Below, one piece after another: positions 35,960-44,902 of a stretch of 64,000 bases of DNA. The stretch comes from Arthrobacter gallicola (GTDB lineage: Bacteria; Actinomycetota; Actinomycetes; Actinomycetales; Micrococcaceae). The notes under the pieces were generated by a model. The model was not told where the DNA came from. It saw only the letters and a program-made list of their open reading frames with translations, and did no database searches. The translations under genes and the position numbers were made by a program. Position 1 is the stretch's first letter. Every line of letters starts with the position of its first letter. Location of the stretch: NCBI RefSeq assembly GCF_014836775.1, contig NZ_JACSQD010000001.1:478185-542184 (forward strand), read 5' to 3'.

Positions 35960-37261
35960 ATGAGTATCCGCGCCGAAGACGAAGTCACCCGCATCTGCCA
36001 GGACCTGATCCGCATCGATACTTCGAACTACGGTGACGGTACCGGACCAGGCGAACGCGCGGCCGCTGAGTACACTGCAGGCCTCATCTCGGAAGCCGGC
36101 CTCGAACCGGATCTCTTCGAATCCGCGCCGGGGCGCGCCTCCGTGGTGACCCGGATGAAGGGCTCCGATCCGTCGCTGCCGGCTCTGGTAGTCCACGGGC
36201 ACCTGGACGTTGTCCCGGCACAGAAGCAGGACTGGACCGTTGACCCCTTCAGCGGTGAGGAGCGTGATGGGCTGATTTGGGGCCGCGGGGCGGTTGACAT
36301 GAAGGACATGGACGCCATGATCCTGTCCGTCATGCGGGAGATGGCCAACACCGGCACCCGGCCACGGCGCGACATCATTTTTGCTTTCTTCGCAGATGAG
36401 GAAGCCGGCGGCAGCTACGGCGCCGGCTGGGCCGTCGAGAACCGGCCGGAACTTTTCGAGGGCGCCACCGAGGCGATCTCCGAGGTGGGTGGATTCTCAG
36501 CCACCATCGGCGGGCGGCGGACCTACCTGCTGCAGACCGCCGAGAAGGGCATCTCGTGGCTTCGCCTGCGGGCGCACGGCCGGGCCGGCCACGGCTCGCA
36601 GATCAATACCGACAATGCGGTGACCCGCCTGGCCGGGGCTGTGTCCCGTATCGGTGCGCATCAGTGGCCCATCGAACTCACGGACACCACCCGGGCCTTC
36701 CTGGACGGTGTCACCGAACTCACCGGGGTGGAATTTGATCCCGATAACCCGGACAAACTCCTCGCTGAACTTGGGACGGTGGCGCGTTTTGTGGGGGCCA
36801 CGCTCCAGAACACTGCCAACCCAACGCTGCTCTCGGCTGGTTACAAGCACAATGTGATCCCGGGAACGGCTGAGGCACTGATCGACGCGCGGACGCTCCC
36901 GGGCCAGGAGGAACACCTGCTCGAAGTCATCCGCGGTCTGGCGGGCGACGGCATCGACGTCAGTTACGAGCACCGCGACGTTTCCCTGGAGGTGCCTTTC
37001 ACCGGGAATCTGGTGGACAGCATGGTGAACGCGCTGCAGGCTGAAGATCCCGGGGCCCCGGTGCTGCCCTATACGCTGTCCGGCGGAACCGACAACAAGT
37101 CGCTGAGCCGGCTGGGCATTACCGGCTACGGTTTTGCCCCGCTCCGGCTGCCGGCGGACCTGGACTTCACCGGCATGTTCCACGGTGTGGATGAACGGGT
37201 CCCGGTTGAATCACTGAAATTCGGCACCCGGGTCCTTTCCCGGCTGCTGCACGGATACTAA
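35960..37261 (+). CDS. M20/M28 family dipeptidase or deacylase
   Basis: Zinc peptidase or amidohydrolase of the M20 family. The 433-residue sequence has HGHLDVV (His81, Asp83), GRGAVDMKD (bridging Asp113) and DEEAGG (catalytic Glu147, metal Glu148), plus the dimerisation domain in the middle and a final FHGVDERVP with a metal His. There is no signal peptide. AAGGAG lies upstream of the ATG; TAGGCT (35924-35929) may be the -10. Substrates in this group range from dipeptides to N-acyl amino acids. Confidence 0.9.
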   Translation: MSIRAEDEVTRICQDLIRIDTSNYGDGTGPGERAAAEYTAGLISEAGLEPDLFESAPGRASVVTRMKGSDPSLPALVVHGHLDVVPAQKQDWTVDPFSGEERDGLIWGRGAVDMKDMDAMILSVMREMANTGTRPRRDIIFAFFADEEAGGSYGAGWAVENRPELFEGATEAISEVGGFSATIGGRRTYLLQTAEKGISWLRLRAHGRAGHGSQINTDNAVTRLAGAVSRIGAHQWPIELTDTTRAFLDGVTELTGVEFDPDNPDKLLAELGTVARFVGATLQNTANPTLLSAGYKHNVIPGTAEALIDARTLPGQEEHLLEVIRGLAGDGIDVSYEHRDVSLEVPFTGNLVDSMVNALQAEDPGAPVLPYTLSGGTDNKSLSRLGITGYGFAPLRLPADLDFTGMFHGVDERVPVESLKFGTRVLSRLLHGY

Positions 37262-37315
37262 AGGGGGCTTTGCCTCCCATCTCAAAAGAACCGAACCGAA
37301 AAGGACCACAGCACC

Positions 37316-38464
37316 ATGTCTGCCGGAGATATCCTCACCCCCGAACTCCTGGAGCGGCTGCGCAGCCGGGCACCGGAGTACGACCGACGCAACGAGTTTT
37401 TCGCTGAGGACCTCGAAGACCTCCGCCGTGCCGGCTACCTGGCAATTTTCTCGGACCCGGCACACGGCGGGGCGGGGCTCGGCATCCCGGAAGCCGCCGC
37501 CTGCCAGCGGCTGCTGGCCTCCGCTGCACCGGCCACCGCGCTGGCCATCAACATGCACCTGGTCTGGTGCGGGGTGGCGCATCTGCTCTCGCTGCGCGGC
37601 GATGATTCCCTGTCGTTCATCCTAGAGGAAGCGGCCCGTGGGGAAGTCTTCGCCTTCGGCATCTCCGAGCCGGGAAACAGCGCGGTGCTGTTCGATTCCA
37701 AGACGGAGGCAGAACCCCGCAGCGGCGGCTACGCCTTCACCGGCCGCAAGATTTTCACAAGCCTGTCTCCGGCCTGGACCCGGCTCGGCATTTTCGGTAA
37801 GGACAGCACCGATCCCGACAACCCGCAGCTCGTGTTCGGTTTCGCGGACCGGGATACCGACGGCATCACCACACTTGATGACTGGGACACCCTGGGAATG
37901 CGGGCCTCCCAGTCCTGCACCACAGTGCTGGACGGTGCGGTTGTTCCGGCGGAACGCATTGTCCGGCACACCCCGGTAGGCCCGCACACAGACACCTTCG
38001 TGTTCGGAATCTTCAGCCTTTTCGAAACGCTGCTTTCCGCGGTTTACACCGGGATCGGCGACCGCGCCGTTACCCTCGCGGCGGAAGCCGCAGCCCAACG
38101 GAAGCCTGGGGGAGTGCCGGCCACCCAGGACCCCCAGACCCGGTGGCGCATCGCTGACGCGGCCATCCGCATGGACGGCGCCGTGCTGGAACTGGAAACC
38201 GTGGCCCAGGACCTGGAATCCGGAGCGGATCACGGCGGGTTCTGGTTCGCGCGGCTTTCAGGGCTCAAGCTGCGCACCACTGACACTGTCCGCGGCGTCG
38301 TGGAAACCGCCATGAAAACAGCCGGCGGGCGGAGCTACTTCCGCGGCCAGGAACTTGAGCGCCTCTACCGCGACGTCCTCGCCGGTATGTTCCACCCCTC
38401 CAGCGAGGACTCAGCCCACAACACCATGGCTAACTCGCTGCTCGGCCCGGTGGATCCCCAGTAG
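37316..38464 (+). CDS. Acyl-CoA dehydrogenase family protein
   Basis: A 382-residue FAD enzyme of the acyl-CoA dehydrogenase fold. It has the N-terminal helical domain, the middle FAD domain (FAFGISEPGNSAVLF and TGRKIFTSLSP) and a C-terminal helical domain ending in a YFRGQELERLYRDVLAG. The catalytic Glu seen in short-chain enzymes is not obvious to me, so it may be a dehydrogenase, an oxidase or a flavin monooxygenase relative. It follows the M20 gene after 54 bases with AAAAGGA upstream and may be cotranscribed with it. Confidence 0.83.
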   Translation: MSAGDILTPELLERLRSRAPEYDRRNEFFAEDLEDLRRAGYLAIFSDPAHGGAGLGIPEAAACQRLLASAAPATALAINMHLVWCGVAHLLSLRGDDSLSFILEEAARGEVFAFGISEPGNSAVLFDSKTEAEPRSGGYAFTGRKIFTSLSPAWTRLGIFGKDSTDPDNPQLVFGFADRDTDGITTLDDWDTLGMRASQSCTTVLDGAVVPAERIVRHTPVGPHTDTFVFGIFSLFETLLSAVYTGIGDRAVTLAAEAAAQRKPGGVPATQDPQTRWRIADAAIRMDGAVLELETVAQDLESGADHGGFWFARLSGLKLRTTDTVRGVVETAMKTAGGRSYFRGQELERLYRDVLAGMFHPSSEDSAHNTMANSLLGPVDPQ

Positions 38465-38487
38465 CTCCCCCTGCTGCGCCGGGGGAG
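38465..38487 (+). terminator. Hairpin directly after the acyl-CoA dehydrogenase
   Basis: Seven-base arms CTCCCCC and GGGGGAG. A nine-G run follows at 38496-38504. Confidence 0.6.
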
Positions 38488-38513
38488 AGCCGGGTGGGGG
38501 GGGGACGCGCGGG

Positions 38514-38753
38514 CTAGAACGTGCGCTCAACCCGCATGATCTTCCGGCGCAGCCAGTAACGGTGCTGGCCGCCGCGGTAGATTCTGGTCCGTTCAAGTTC
38601 CCACTTGCCATACTCGGCATGGTCCGTGAGGGCCCTGCGGGCTTCCGGGAGAGACTCTGACGGGCCTACAGAGAGGACCAGATACTCATAGCCTTTGGCG
38701 GGACCGGCGCTGAGGGACCGGTCCGGTCTAAGAATTTGTTCTCGCATTTGCAT
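38514..38753 (-). CDS. DUF5703 family protein
   Basis: A 79-residue basic protein. It contains EYLVLSVGPSESLPEARRALTDHAEYGKWELERTR-like features: a Gly-Pro-x-Glu loop, a conserved GKWEL and RIYRGGQHRYWLRRKI. These recur in actinobacterial DUF5703. The C-terminus is rich in Arg/Lys. No function is known. A second ATG two codons downstream (38747) is possible. It is divergent from the acidic protein gene at 38789. Confidence 0.8.
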   Translation of the reverse strand: MQMREQILRPDRSLSAGPAKGYEYLVLSVGPSESLPEARRALTDHAEYGKWELERTRIYRGGQHRYWLRRKIMRVERTF

Positions 38754-38775
38754 CCCATTTTGCCTGCTTTACCGA

Positions 38776-38781
38776 TAACGT
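38776..38781 (+). promoter_or_regulatory. -10 box for the leaderless acidic protein gene
   Basis: TAACGT ends seven bases before the ATG at 38789. Confidence 0.5.
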
Positions 38782-38788
38782 CTAGTCC

Positions 38789-39148
38789 ATGAGCATAGAT
38801 CCGCGCGTTGCGCTCCAGTCCCTGGTCGCTGCTTTCGAAGAGCACCTGGCTGCCGCTGCTGCACGCCGCGGAGAGAAGGACCCAGCGGTGGAGGGGGCGT
38901 ACCTGGCCATCGCGGACGCGTTCGAAGTGTATGAGGAAGTCCTCTATGACGCGTACGGCGAAGTGACCCCCCTGGAGATCTACGACGATGAGGACGGCGA
39001 CGAGGACCTGCTCGAGGACGAAGAGCTGCTTCGCCGCTCCGGCTTCGGTGAGCCGGCATCCTTCGGCGGGGACGAGGAGACCGAAGACGTCTCATCACCG
39101 TCCCTGGACCAGGATGAGTACCGCCGGCAGTCAGGCAGCGACCGGTAG
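38789..39148 (+). CDS. Small acidic conserved protein, function unknown
   Basis: A 119-residue protein that begins with a helical, Ala-rich stretch (about residues 1-60, LVAAFEEHLAAAAARRGE) and ends in a strongly acidic low-complexity tail (YDDEDGDEDLLEDEELL). Homologues in related genomes have been labelled primosomal protein without evidence that I can see. It lies upstream of uppP and may be read from its own leaderless promoter. Confidence 0.78.
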   Translation: MSIDPRVALQSLVAAFEEHLAAAAARRGEKDPAVEGAYLAIADAFEVYEEVLYDAYGEVTPLEIYDDEDGDEDLLEDEELLRRSGFGEPASFGGDEETEDVSSPSLDQDEYRRQSGSDR

Positions 39149-39186
39149 CACGGGCCAGCCTGGCGGGTGGAGGCTGCACTGTGCCC

Positions 39187-39192
39187 TAGAGT
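39187..39192 (+). promoter_or_regulatory. -10 box for leaderless uppP
   Basis: TAGAGT ends six bases before the GTG at 39199. Confidence 0.5.
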
Positions 39193-39198
39193 CGTAGG

Positions 39199-40023
39199 GT
39201 GAATTGGTTTGAAGCGATATTCCTCGGTTTCCTTCAGGGCCTGACCGAGTTCCTGCCCATTTCTTCCAGCGCCCATCTGCGGATTGCCGGAGAGCTGCTC
39301 CCAGGTGCCCAGGATCCCGGTGCTGCGTTCACCGCTATCACCCAGCTGGGCACTGAGACGGCTGTTGCGGTGTACTTCTGGAAGGACATCGTCCGGATCG
39401 TCAAGGCATGGTTCGGGTCCCTGACCGGCCGGGTACCGCGTTCGGACCCCGATGCGCGCATGGGCTGGCTGATCATCGTCGGCACCATCCCCATCGTCGT
39501 CCTCGGACTGCTGTTCCAGGACCAGATCGAAAGCACGTTCCGGAGCCTCTGGATCGTGGCGACCATGCTGATCGTCTTCGGCATTTTCCTCGCAATCGCC
39601 GACATCATTGGCAAACAGCAGCGGACCCTGGACCAGCTCACCTATAAGCACGGCATCCTCTACGGTTTCGCCCAGGCACTGGCACTGATTCCCGGTGTCT
39701 CGCGTTCCGGCGGCACCATTACCGCCGGGCTGCTCATGGGCTACACCCGCGAAGCGGCGGCCCGGTATGCCTTCCTCCTGGCCATCCCCGCCGTTTTCGG
39801 CAGCGGCCTCTACCAGCTGGCCAAGTCCTGGGGCGAGACCGGCCCCTACGGCGGAGCGGAAACCGCGCTGGCCACCGTGGTGGCTTTTGTCGTGGGATTC
39901 ATCATTATTGGCTGGTTCCTGCGCTACGTCTCCACCCGCAGCTACCAGCTGTTCGTCTGGTACCGCATCGGCCTTGGCGTGGCCATTTACCTCGCGCTTG
40001 GCTTCGGCGTGCTGTCGGCCTGA
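39199..40023 (+). CDS. uppP: Undecaprenyl-diphosphatase
   Basis: Membrane phosphatase that recycles undecaprenyl diphosphate for peptidoglycan synthesis. The 274-residue sequence has about eight helices and both active-site motifs: [14 protein letters not shown] near the N-terminus and [15 protein letters not shown] in the middle. It starts at a GTG that a -10 box precedes by six bases. mshC follows after 59 bases with its own promoter. Confidence 0.94.
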   Translation: MNWFEAIFLGFLQGLTEFLPISSSAHLRIAGELLPGAQDPGAAFTAITQLGTETAVAVYFWKDIVRIVKAWFGSLTGRVPRSDPDARMGWLIIVGTIPIVVLGLLFQDQIESTFRSLWIVATMLIVFGIFLAIADIIGKQQRTLDQLTYKHGILYGFAQALALIPGVSRSGGTITAGLLMGYTREAAARYAFLLAIPAVFGSGLYQLAKSWGETGPYGGAETALATVVAFVVGFIIIGWFLRYVSTRSYQLFVWYRIGLGVAIYLALGFGVLSA

Positions 40024-40069
40024 GATTCCACCGCTGCTGACGCAGAATGAGAACCGCCGGCGGAGTCAG

Positions 40070-40075
40070 TAGAGT
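40070..40075 (+). promoter_or_regulatory. -10 box for leaderless mshC
   Basis: TAGAGT ends seven bases before the GTG at 40083, which supports that start over the upstream ATG at 40047. Confidence 0.5.
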
Positions 40076-40082
40076 TGAGCCT

Positions 40083-41378
40083 GTGATCGCTTGGAAATCC
40101 CGCCCCCTGCCAGTTCTGCCCGGAAAGTCTCCAGGCCTTGTCCTCTTCGATTCGGCGCTGCGAAGGGCAGTGCCTGTCCGTCCGGAGGGTGAAGCCGGAC
40201 TCTATGTCTGCGGGATCACCCCGTACGATGCGACCCACATGGGCCACGCGGCCACCTATGTTGCGTTCGACCTGCTGAACCGGCAGTGGCGGGACGCCGG
40301 CCACACAGTGAACTACGTCCAGAACGTCACTGACATCGACGATCCGCTGCTTGAGCGCGCTGCCGCGACCGGGGTTGACTGGACCGTCCTGGCCAAGGAG
40401 CAGACCCAGCTCTTCCGCGAAGATATGGAAGCGCTGAACGTCCTCGCCCCGCAAAGCTACATTGGCGCCGTGGAATCCATTGAATGGATTGTCCCCGTAG
40501 TCGAGGCGCTGTTGGAGAAGGGGATCGCGTACCGTGTGCCCGGGACTGGGACAGAGCCCGACGGCGACGTCTACTTTTCCGTCGACGCCGCGCAGGAACT
40601 TGAAAAGCAGGGTCCAGACGCGTGGTGGCCGGGCCAGATTTCCGGCCTCACTCCTGAGCAGATGCTGCCCGTCTTCGCAGAACGCGGCGGCGATCCTGAA
40701 CGGGCGGGGAAGCGAAACCCGCTTGACGCGCTGCTGTGGCGGGCCGCGCGGCCGGGAGAGCCCGTGTGGTCCGGCGGCAAGCTTGGCGACGGGCGCCCGG
40801 GCTGGCACATCGAGTGCGCTGTCATTGCGCGCCGTTTCCTGCCCGCGCCCTTCACAGTCCAGGCCGGCGGTTCGGACCTGTTGTTCCCGCACCATGAAAT
40901 GAGCGCCGCGCATGCCTATGCATGCTCAGGGGAGCCGTTGGCAAAGCACTATGCGCACGCCGGTATGGTGGGCCTCGACGGCGAGAAGATGAGCAAGTCC
41001 CTGGGGAACCTCGTTCTGGTTTCCCGCCTGCGGGCGGAAGGCGTGGAACCGGCAGCGGTGCGCATCACTCTTGCCGGCCACCACTACCGGTCAGACTGGT
41101 TCTGGACCGCGGAGGACCTGGGCCGTGCCCAGGACCGGCTGCGGCGTTACCGTCTGGCCCTGCCGCTGACCGGGGAGCAGGAGGCCCAGGAGCTGCTGCA
41201 GAGTTTCCGGATGGCACTGGCCGATGACCTCAACGCTCCGGCGGCTCTGGCTGCCGCAGATGCGTGGGCTGCGGCGCTGCTGGACGAACGGGAGACCCCG
41301 CTTGACGGATCCCCGGCGGGCGCAGAACTGGTGGAAGCTGCCTTCGATGCCCTGCTGGGTATCCAGCTGGCTGCATGA
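40083..41378 (+). CDS. mshC: L-cysteine:1D-myo-inosityl glucosamine ligase MshC
   Basis: ATP-dependent ligation of cysteine to GlcN-Ins in mycothiol synthesis. The 431-residue protein is like cysteinyl-tRNA synthetase but shorter: it has the HIGH-like THMGHA preceded by CGITPYD (the Cys ligating zinc), a HHEM zinc region, and KMSKS in [10 protein letters not shown]. The gene confirms a mycothiol-producing actinobacterium. A full cysteinyl-tRNA synthetase is less likely because of the MshC-like N-terminus ([14 protein letters not shown]). Confidence 0.93.
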   Translation: MIAWKSRPLPVLPGKSPGLVLFDSALRRAVPVRPEGEAGLYVCGITPYDATHMGHAATYVAFDLLNRQWRDAGHTVNYVQNVTDIDDPLLERAAATGVDWTVLAKEQTQLFREDMEALNVLAPQSYIGAVESIEWIVPVVEALLEKGIAYRVPGTGTEPDGDVYFSVDAAQELEKQGPDAWWPGQISGLTPEQMLPVFAERGGDPERAGKRNPLDALLWRAARPGEPVWSGGKLGDGRPGWHIECAVIARRFLPAPFTVQAGGSDLLFPHHEMSAAHAYACSGEPLAKHYAHAGMVGLDGEKMSKSLGNLVLVSRLRAEGVEPAAVRITLAGHHYRSDWFWTAEDLGRAQDRLRRYRLALPLTGEQEAQELLQSFRMALADDLNAPAALAAADAWAAALLDERETPLDGSPAGAELVEAAFDALLGIQLAA

Positions 41379-41407
41379 CGCGGCGGCGCTAAACGCACCC
41401 GGTGTGT

Positions 41408-41440
41408 CCAGGGACCGTGGATTTTGTCCGCGGTCCCTGG
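41408..41440. terminator. Bidirectional terminator between mshC and PAC2
   Basis: Perfect 10-base arms CCAGGGACCG and CGGTCCCTGG around a 13-base loop. The two genes converge here. Confidence 0.75.
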
Positions 41441-41455
41441 GCCGTTAACCGCCGG

Positions 41456-42337
41456 CTATTCGCGGCGCCGCCGCTTGAGATAACGCTCAAACTCGCGGGC
41501 AATCGATTCACCGGTCGCCTCGGGGAGTTCCGCGGTGTCCTTGGCTTCCTCGAGCTGACGCACATATGCGGCAATTTCGGGGTCCTCCGTGGCAAGTTCA
41601 TCCACTCCGCGTTCCCAGGCTTCGGCTTCCTCGGTCAGAACAGCGGTGTCGATGGGTGTCTGCAGCAGCTCTTCCAACCGGTGAAGCAAAGCCAGCTGTG
41701 CCTTGGGCGAGGGGGATTGCCCGACGTAGTGCGGCACCGCCGCCCAGAGAGACAGGGTGGGAATGTCGGCCAGGCTGGCCACCTCCGCCAGGACACCCAC
41801 AATGCCGATGGGGCCCTCATACTGCGAAGATTCCACGCCCAGGTGTTCCCTGAGGTCTTCTTCCTCGCAGGTGGCAGTCACGGGAATGGGCCTGGTATGG
41901 GGAACATCGGCCAGCAGGGCTCCGGCAAGCACTATGCAGTCCACCTCGAGTTCCTTGGCCAGCCCAATGACCTCCGCCGTGTAGGCGCGCCACTTGTAGG
42001 AGGGTTCAACTCCGGATACCAGGATCAGGTCCAGATTGGTCCCCGGAACCTCGGCCCGGGATATCCGCGTGGTGGGCCACTTAATCCGGCGTTTTCCTGC
42101 CCCGTTCCGTTCGATCGCGGGCCGGGTGAATTGGAAGTCGTAGTACTCGTCGGCATCGATCCCGGCGATTTTTTCGCTGTCCCAGTACAGGGAGAGGAAG
42201 TTCAAGGCATCACTGGCGGCTTCTCCGGCGTCGTTCCAGCCTTCGAAGGCAGCCAGCATCACGGTGACCCGCTCTCCAGAGCCGCCGCCAAAGAAATCCT
42301 GCAGGCCGGCGGCTGGGGTCTTGTCGGTATAACTCAC
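41456..42337 (-). CDS. PAC2 family protein
   Basis: A 293-residue protein of the PAC2 (proteasome assembly chaperone) family, recognisable from AFEGWNDAGEAASDAL near the N-terminus, GSGERVTVML and a central GALLADVPHTRPIPVTA. In archaea and eukaryotes PAC2 relatives help assemble proteasomes; in bacteria the role is not known. It lies within 2.6 kb of the Pup-proteasome genes, which makes a link worth testing but not proven. It begins with GTG at 42337. Confidence 0.85.
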   Translation of the reverse strand: MSYTDKTPAAGLQDFFGGGSGERVTVMLAAFEGWNDAGEAASDALNFLSLYWDSEKIAGIDADEYYDFQFTRPAIERNGAGKRRIKWPTTRISRAEVPGTNLDLILVSGVEPSYKWRAYTAEVIGLAKELEVDCIVLAGALLADVPHTRPIPVTATCEEEDLREHLGVESSQYEGPIGIVGVLAEVASLADIPTLSLWAAVPHYVGQSPSPKAQLALLHRLEELLQTPIDTAVLTEEAEAWERGVDELATEDPEIAAYVRQLEEAKDTAELPEATGESIAREFERYLKRRRRE

Positions 42338-42343
42338 AGATTC

Positions 42344-42349
42344 ACCTTA
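42344..42349 (-). promoter_or_regulatory. -10 box for the leaderless PAC2 gene
   Basis: TAAGGT on the minus strand, six bases before GTG at 42337. Confidence 0.45.
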
Positions 42350-42428
42350 TGCTCCCGGCACCGCAGTGTCAGGCCCGCCCGCTGTCCGGGTCGCCCGGCC
42401 GGGACAAGGAACACGGCCCGAAGCCACG

Positions 42429-42434
42429 TAGACT
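42429..42434 (+). promoter_or_regulatory. -10 box for the site-2 protease leader
   Basis: TAGACT ends six bases before the ATG of a 14-codon mini-ORF at 42441, so that ATG would be at the 5' end of the message. Confidence 0.5.
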
Positions 42435-42440
42435 TGGGGT

Positions 42441-42485
42441 ATGTCCTTCCCTGGAACCTTCCTCCCGTCCGGAGGCCACAAGTGA
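42441..42485 (+). CDS. Leaderless 14-codon mini-ORF upstream of the site-2 protease
   Basis: ATG to TGA, encoding MSFPGTFLPSGGHK. It would be translated from the first codon of a leaderless message. Its last codons carry GGAGG (42471-42475), the likely ribosome binding site for the protease, and its stop overlaps the protease start (GTGA, 42482-42485). This arrangement suggests translational coupling. It could instead be only a leader without a meaningful peptide. Confidence 0.45.
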   Translation: MSFPGTFLPSGGHK

Positions 42486-43651
42486 CGCAGGGCCCGGACA
42501 GCGGACCGGCTGCGCCTGAACGCAGCGAAGGCATACCGCTGGGAAGGATCGGGGGAGTGCCGGTCACTCTTGCCTGGTCCTGGTTTGTGATTGCCGCGGC
42601 GATCGTCCTGCTCTTCGGACCGCAGGTAGCCCGCGCGCTCCCTGAGCTGGGCAGCCCCGGCGCCTACGCCGTCGCGCTGGGCTATGCGGTGCTCCTGCTG
42701 CTCTCAGTCCTGGCCCACGAACTTGCCCACGCCCTGACCGCCCAGGCCTGGAAATGGCCGACGCCGAAAATCGTCCTGACCCTGTGGGGCGGGCACACCC
42801 AGTTCGGCGACGTTCACGCCACGCCAGGCAGGTCACTGGTCGTTGCCCTGGCCGGACCGGCCGCGAACTTCCTCCTCGCACTGGCCGGACGCCTGATCCT
42901 GCCGTTCTTCGAACCCGGCACCGTGGGCTGGCTCCTGACGGACATCTTTGTCTGGGCCAACGTCCTGGTGGCCATCTTCAACGTTCTGCCCGGCCTTCCC
43001 CTGGACGGCGGACGCATTGTGGAGTCCGCTGTCTGGAAAGCCACCGGGGTACAGGAGAAGGGCACAGTTGCCGCCGGCTGGGCCGGCCGCATCATCGCCG
43101 CGGCACTGGTGGCCGCCGTCCTCATTCCCCCCTACCTGCAGGGCCGGACACCGGGCCTCAGTCTGGTGATAATCACCGCCCTGGTCTCCGGCTTTCTGTG
43201 GATGGGCGCCTCAGCATCCATCAGCAACGCACGCCTGCGCCTTCGGCTGCCGGCTGTCTCCGCAGCGTCCCTGATGGAACCGGCCCGCCAGGTAACTTCA
43301 GGGACGCCGGTTTCCGACGCCCAGCGCCTCGCAGCTGGCATCCATTCCGGCACTGCACTTGTGGTCACGGGACCCACCGGCCGGCCCGAAGCCGTGGTCG
43401 ACCCCGGCGCACTCTTCTCCGTACCCGCGCACCTGGCAGCCCAGACTCCGGTGAACGCCGTGGCACGCGCCCTGGCAGCAGGCGCCTACGTGCCTGATGC
43501 CGCAACCGGTCAGGAACTCATCCAGTACCTGTCGCAGCTGACCGGCAGCGAGTATGCCGTTATCAACCGCGATGGCACGGTGGTCGGCCTGCTCCGTCAG
43601 GACGCCGTCGTCGCCGCCGTTACCGGCCGCCGGCCGAAAACCCGCAGCTGA
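42482..43651 (+). CDS. Site-2 protease (M50 family) with C-terminal CBS-like region
   Basis: Intramembrane zinc metalloprotease. The 389-residue protein has HELAHALTA (zinc His/Glu) in an early helix and NVLPGLPLDGGRI, the third zinc ligand motif, with about six hydrophobic segments in residues 20-230. Residues 260-385 look like a CBS pair (VVTGPTGRPEAVV, YAVINRDGTVVGLL). That gives a Rip3-like arrangement. The GTG at 42482 is chosen from the coupling with the mini-ORF; the frame is open far upstream, but that part is antisense to PAC2. A substrate anti-sigma factor is not nearby. Confidence 0.87.
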   Translation: MTQGPDSGPAAPERSEGIPLGRIGGVPVTLAWSWFVIAAAIVLLFGPQVARALPELGSPGAYAVALGYAVLLLLSVLAHELAHALTAQAWKWPTPKIVLTLWGGHTQFGDVHATPGRSLVVALAGPAANFLLALAGRLILPFFEPGTVGWLLTDIFVWANVLVAIFNVLPGLPLDGGRIVESAVWKATGVQEKGTVAAGWAGRIIAAALVAAVLIPPYLQGRTPGLSLVIITALVSGFLWMGASASISNARLRLRLPAVSAASLMEPARQVTSGTPVSDAQRLAAGIHSGTALVVTGPTGRPEAVVDPGALFSVPAHLAAQTPVNAVARALAAGAYVPDAATGQELIQYLSQLTGSEYAVINRDGTVVGLLRQDAVVAAVTGRRPKTRS

Positions 43652-43677
43652 GAAAGCCAGCCGCTAACCAGCCACCA

Positions 43678-43700
43678 GCGGAGCAGTTATCCGGCTCCGC
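43678..43700 (+). terminator. Hairpin between the protease and trmI
   Basis: Seven-base arms GCGGAGC and GCTCCGC around nine bases, 27 bases after the stop. Confidence 0.5.
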
Positions 43701-43739
43701 ATCCGATTTGAACCGCCTGAAACCGAAGGACAGCCACAT

Positions 43740-44789
43740 ATGAACAACCCGGGTACTTCCTCTGCTCCCGCTGCCCACGGCGCGGACATGCGCCGTGGGC
43801 CCCTGCGTCCCGGGGAGCGCGTCCAGCTCACCGATGAAAAGGGGCGCCGGAACACCATTACGCTCACCGAAGGCGGAGCCTTCCACACCCACCGCGGCTA
43901 CCTCCCGCACGAGAGCATTATCGGCGTCTCCGAAGGAACCATTGTCACGAACACCACCGGCCACCAATACCAGGTGCTGCGGCCGCTGCTCTCGGACTTT
44001 GTGCTCTCCATGCCGCGCGGGGCAGCCGTGGTTTACCCGAAGGATGCCGGCCAGATTGTCACCATGGCGGACATCTTCCCGGGCGCCCGCGTCGTCGAAG
44101 CCGGCGTCGGCTCCGGCGCTCTCAGCATCTCCCTCCTCCGGGCGGTGGGGGACAACGGCTCGCTGCACTCTTATGAGCGCCGCGAGGAGTTCGCCGACAT
44201 CGCCCGCGGCAACGTGGAAACGTTCTTCGGCGGACCGCACCCGGCCTGGGACATCACGCTCGGTGACTTCCAGGACCAGGTGGTAAAGAACCAGGAGCCG
44301 GGCAGCGTGGACCGTGTTGTCCTGGACATGCTCGCTCCCTGGGAATGCACCGACGCAGTGGCCACCGTCCTGGCCCCGGGCGGCGTCTGGATCTCCTACG
44401 TCGCCACCGTCACCCAGCTTTCGCGGACAGCGGAAGCCATCCGCGCTGACGGCCGGTTCACCGAGCCTGAGGGCTGGGAGTCCATGGTCCGCGGGTGGCA
44501 CCTGGAGGGACTGGCAGTACGCCCGGACCACCGGATGGTGGCCCACACCGGTTTCCTGCTTTCGGCCCGCCGCCTCGCCGAGGGCGCCACCGGCCTGGTA
44601 GCCAAGCGCCGCGCCTCCAAAACGGACTTCAGCCAGGAGGACCTCAACGCCTGGACCCCCGCCGCCGTCGGGGAGCGTCAGGTCTCGGACAAGAAGCTCC
44701 GGCGGGCAGCGAAGGATGCCAGCTCCACCGTCCAGCGCGGGGCCCTGGCCAAAGCCGAGCGGTTCCAGGACGGGGAAGGCACCGAGTAG
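43740..44789 (+). CDS. trmI: tRNA (adenine-58-N1) methyltransferase TrmI
   Basis: Makes m1A58 in the T loop of tRNA with SAM. The 349-residue protein has a short N-terminal beta domain (residues 20-80) and a Rossmann methyltransferase with VVEAGVGSGALSISLLRA (SAM motif I). The VDRVVLDMLAPWE segment is the family's active-site strand. The C-terminus is extended by about 60 residues rich in Lys/Ala. AAGGA lies ahead of the ATG. The neighbour is arc, as in mycobacteria. Confidence 0.92.
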   Translation: MNNPGTSSAPAAHGADMRRGPLRPGERVQLTDEKGRRNTITLTEGGAFHTHRGYLPHESIIGVSEGTIVTNTTGHQYQVLRPLLSDFVLSMPRGAAVVYPKDAGQIVTMADIFPGARVVEAGVGSGALSISLLRAVGDNGSLHSYERREEFADIARGNVETFFGGPHPAWDITLGDFQDQVVKNQEPGSVDRVVLDMLAPWECTDAVATVLAPGGVWISYVATVTQLSRTAEAIRADGRFTEPEGWESMVRGWHLEGLAVRPDHRMVAHTGFLLSARRLAEGATGLVAKRRASKTDFSQEDLNAWTPAAVGERQVSDKKLRRAAKDASSTVQRGALAKAERFQDGEGTE

Positions 44790-44902
44790 ATCTGCCATAG
44801 CCCGAAAGCTGGAAAACACAAGACTCCGGGCACGGTGCATTGCGTGCGTCACTGCGTTATTGTCAGACGAGGGGACCCTGGAGCGATGAAGGCGGTCGGA
44901 CA

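Noticed and set aside
41402-42481. Upstream extension of the site-2 protease frame
   Set aside because: It runs antisense to PAC2 over about 880 bases and has no protease-like features; the GTG at 42482 is supported by the -10 box and coupling.
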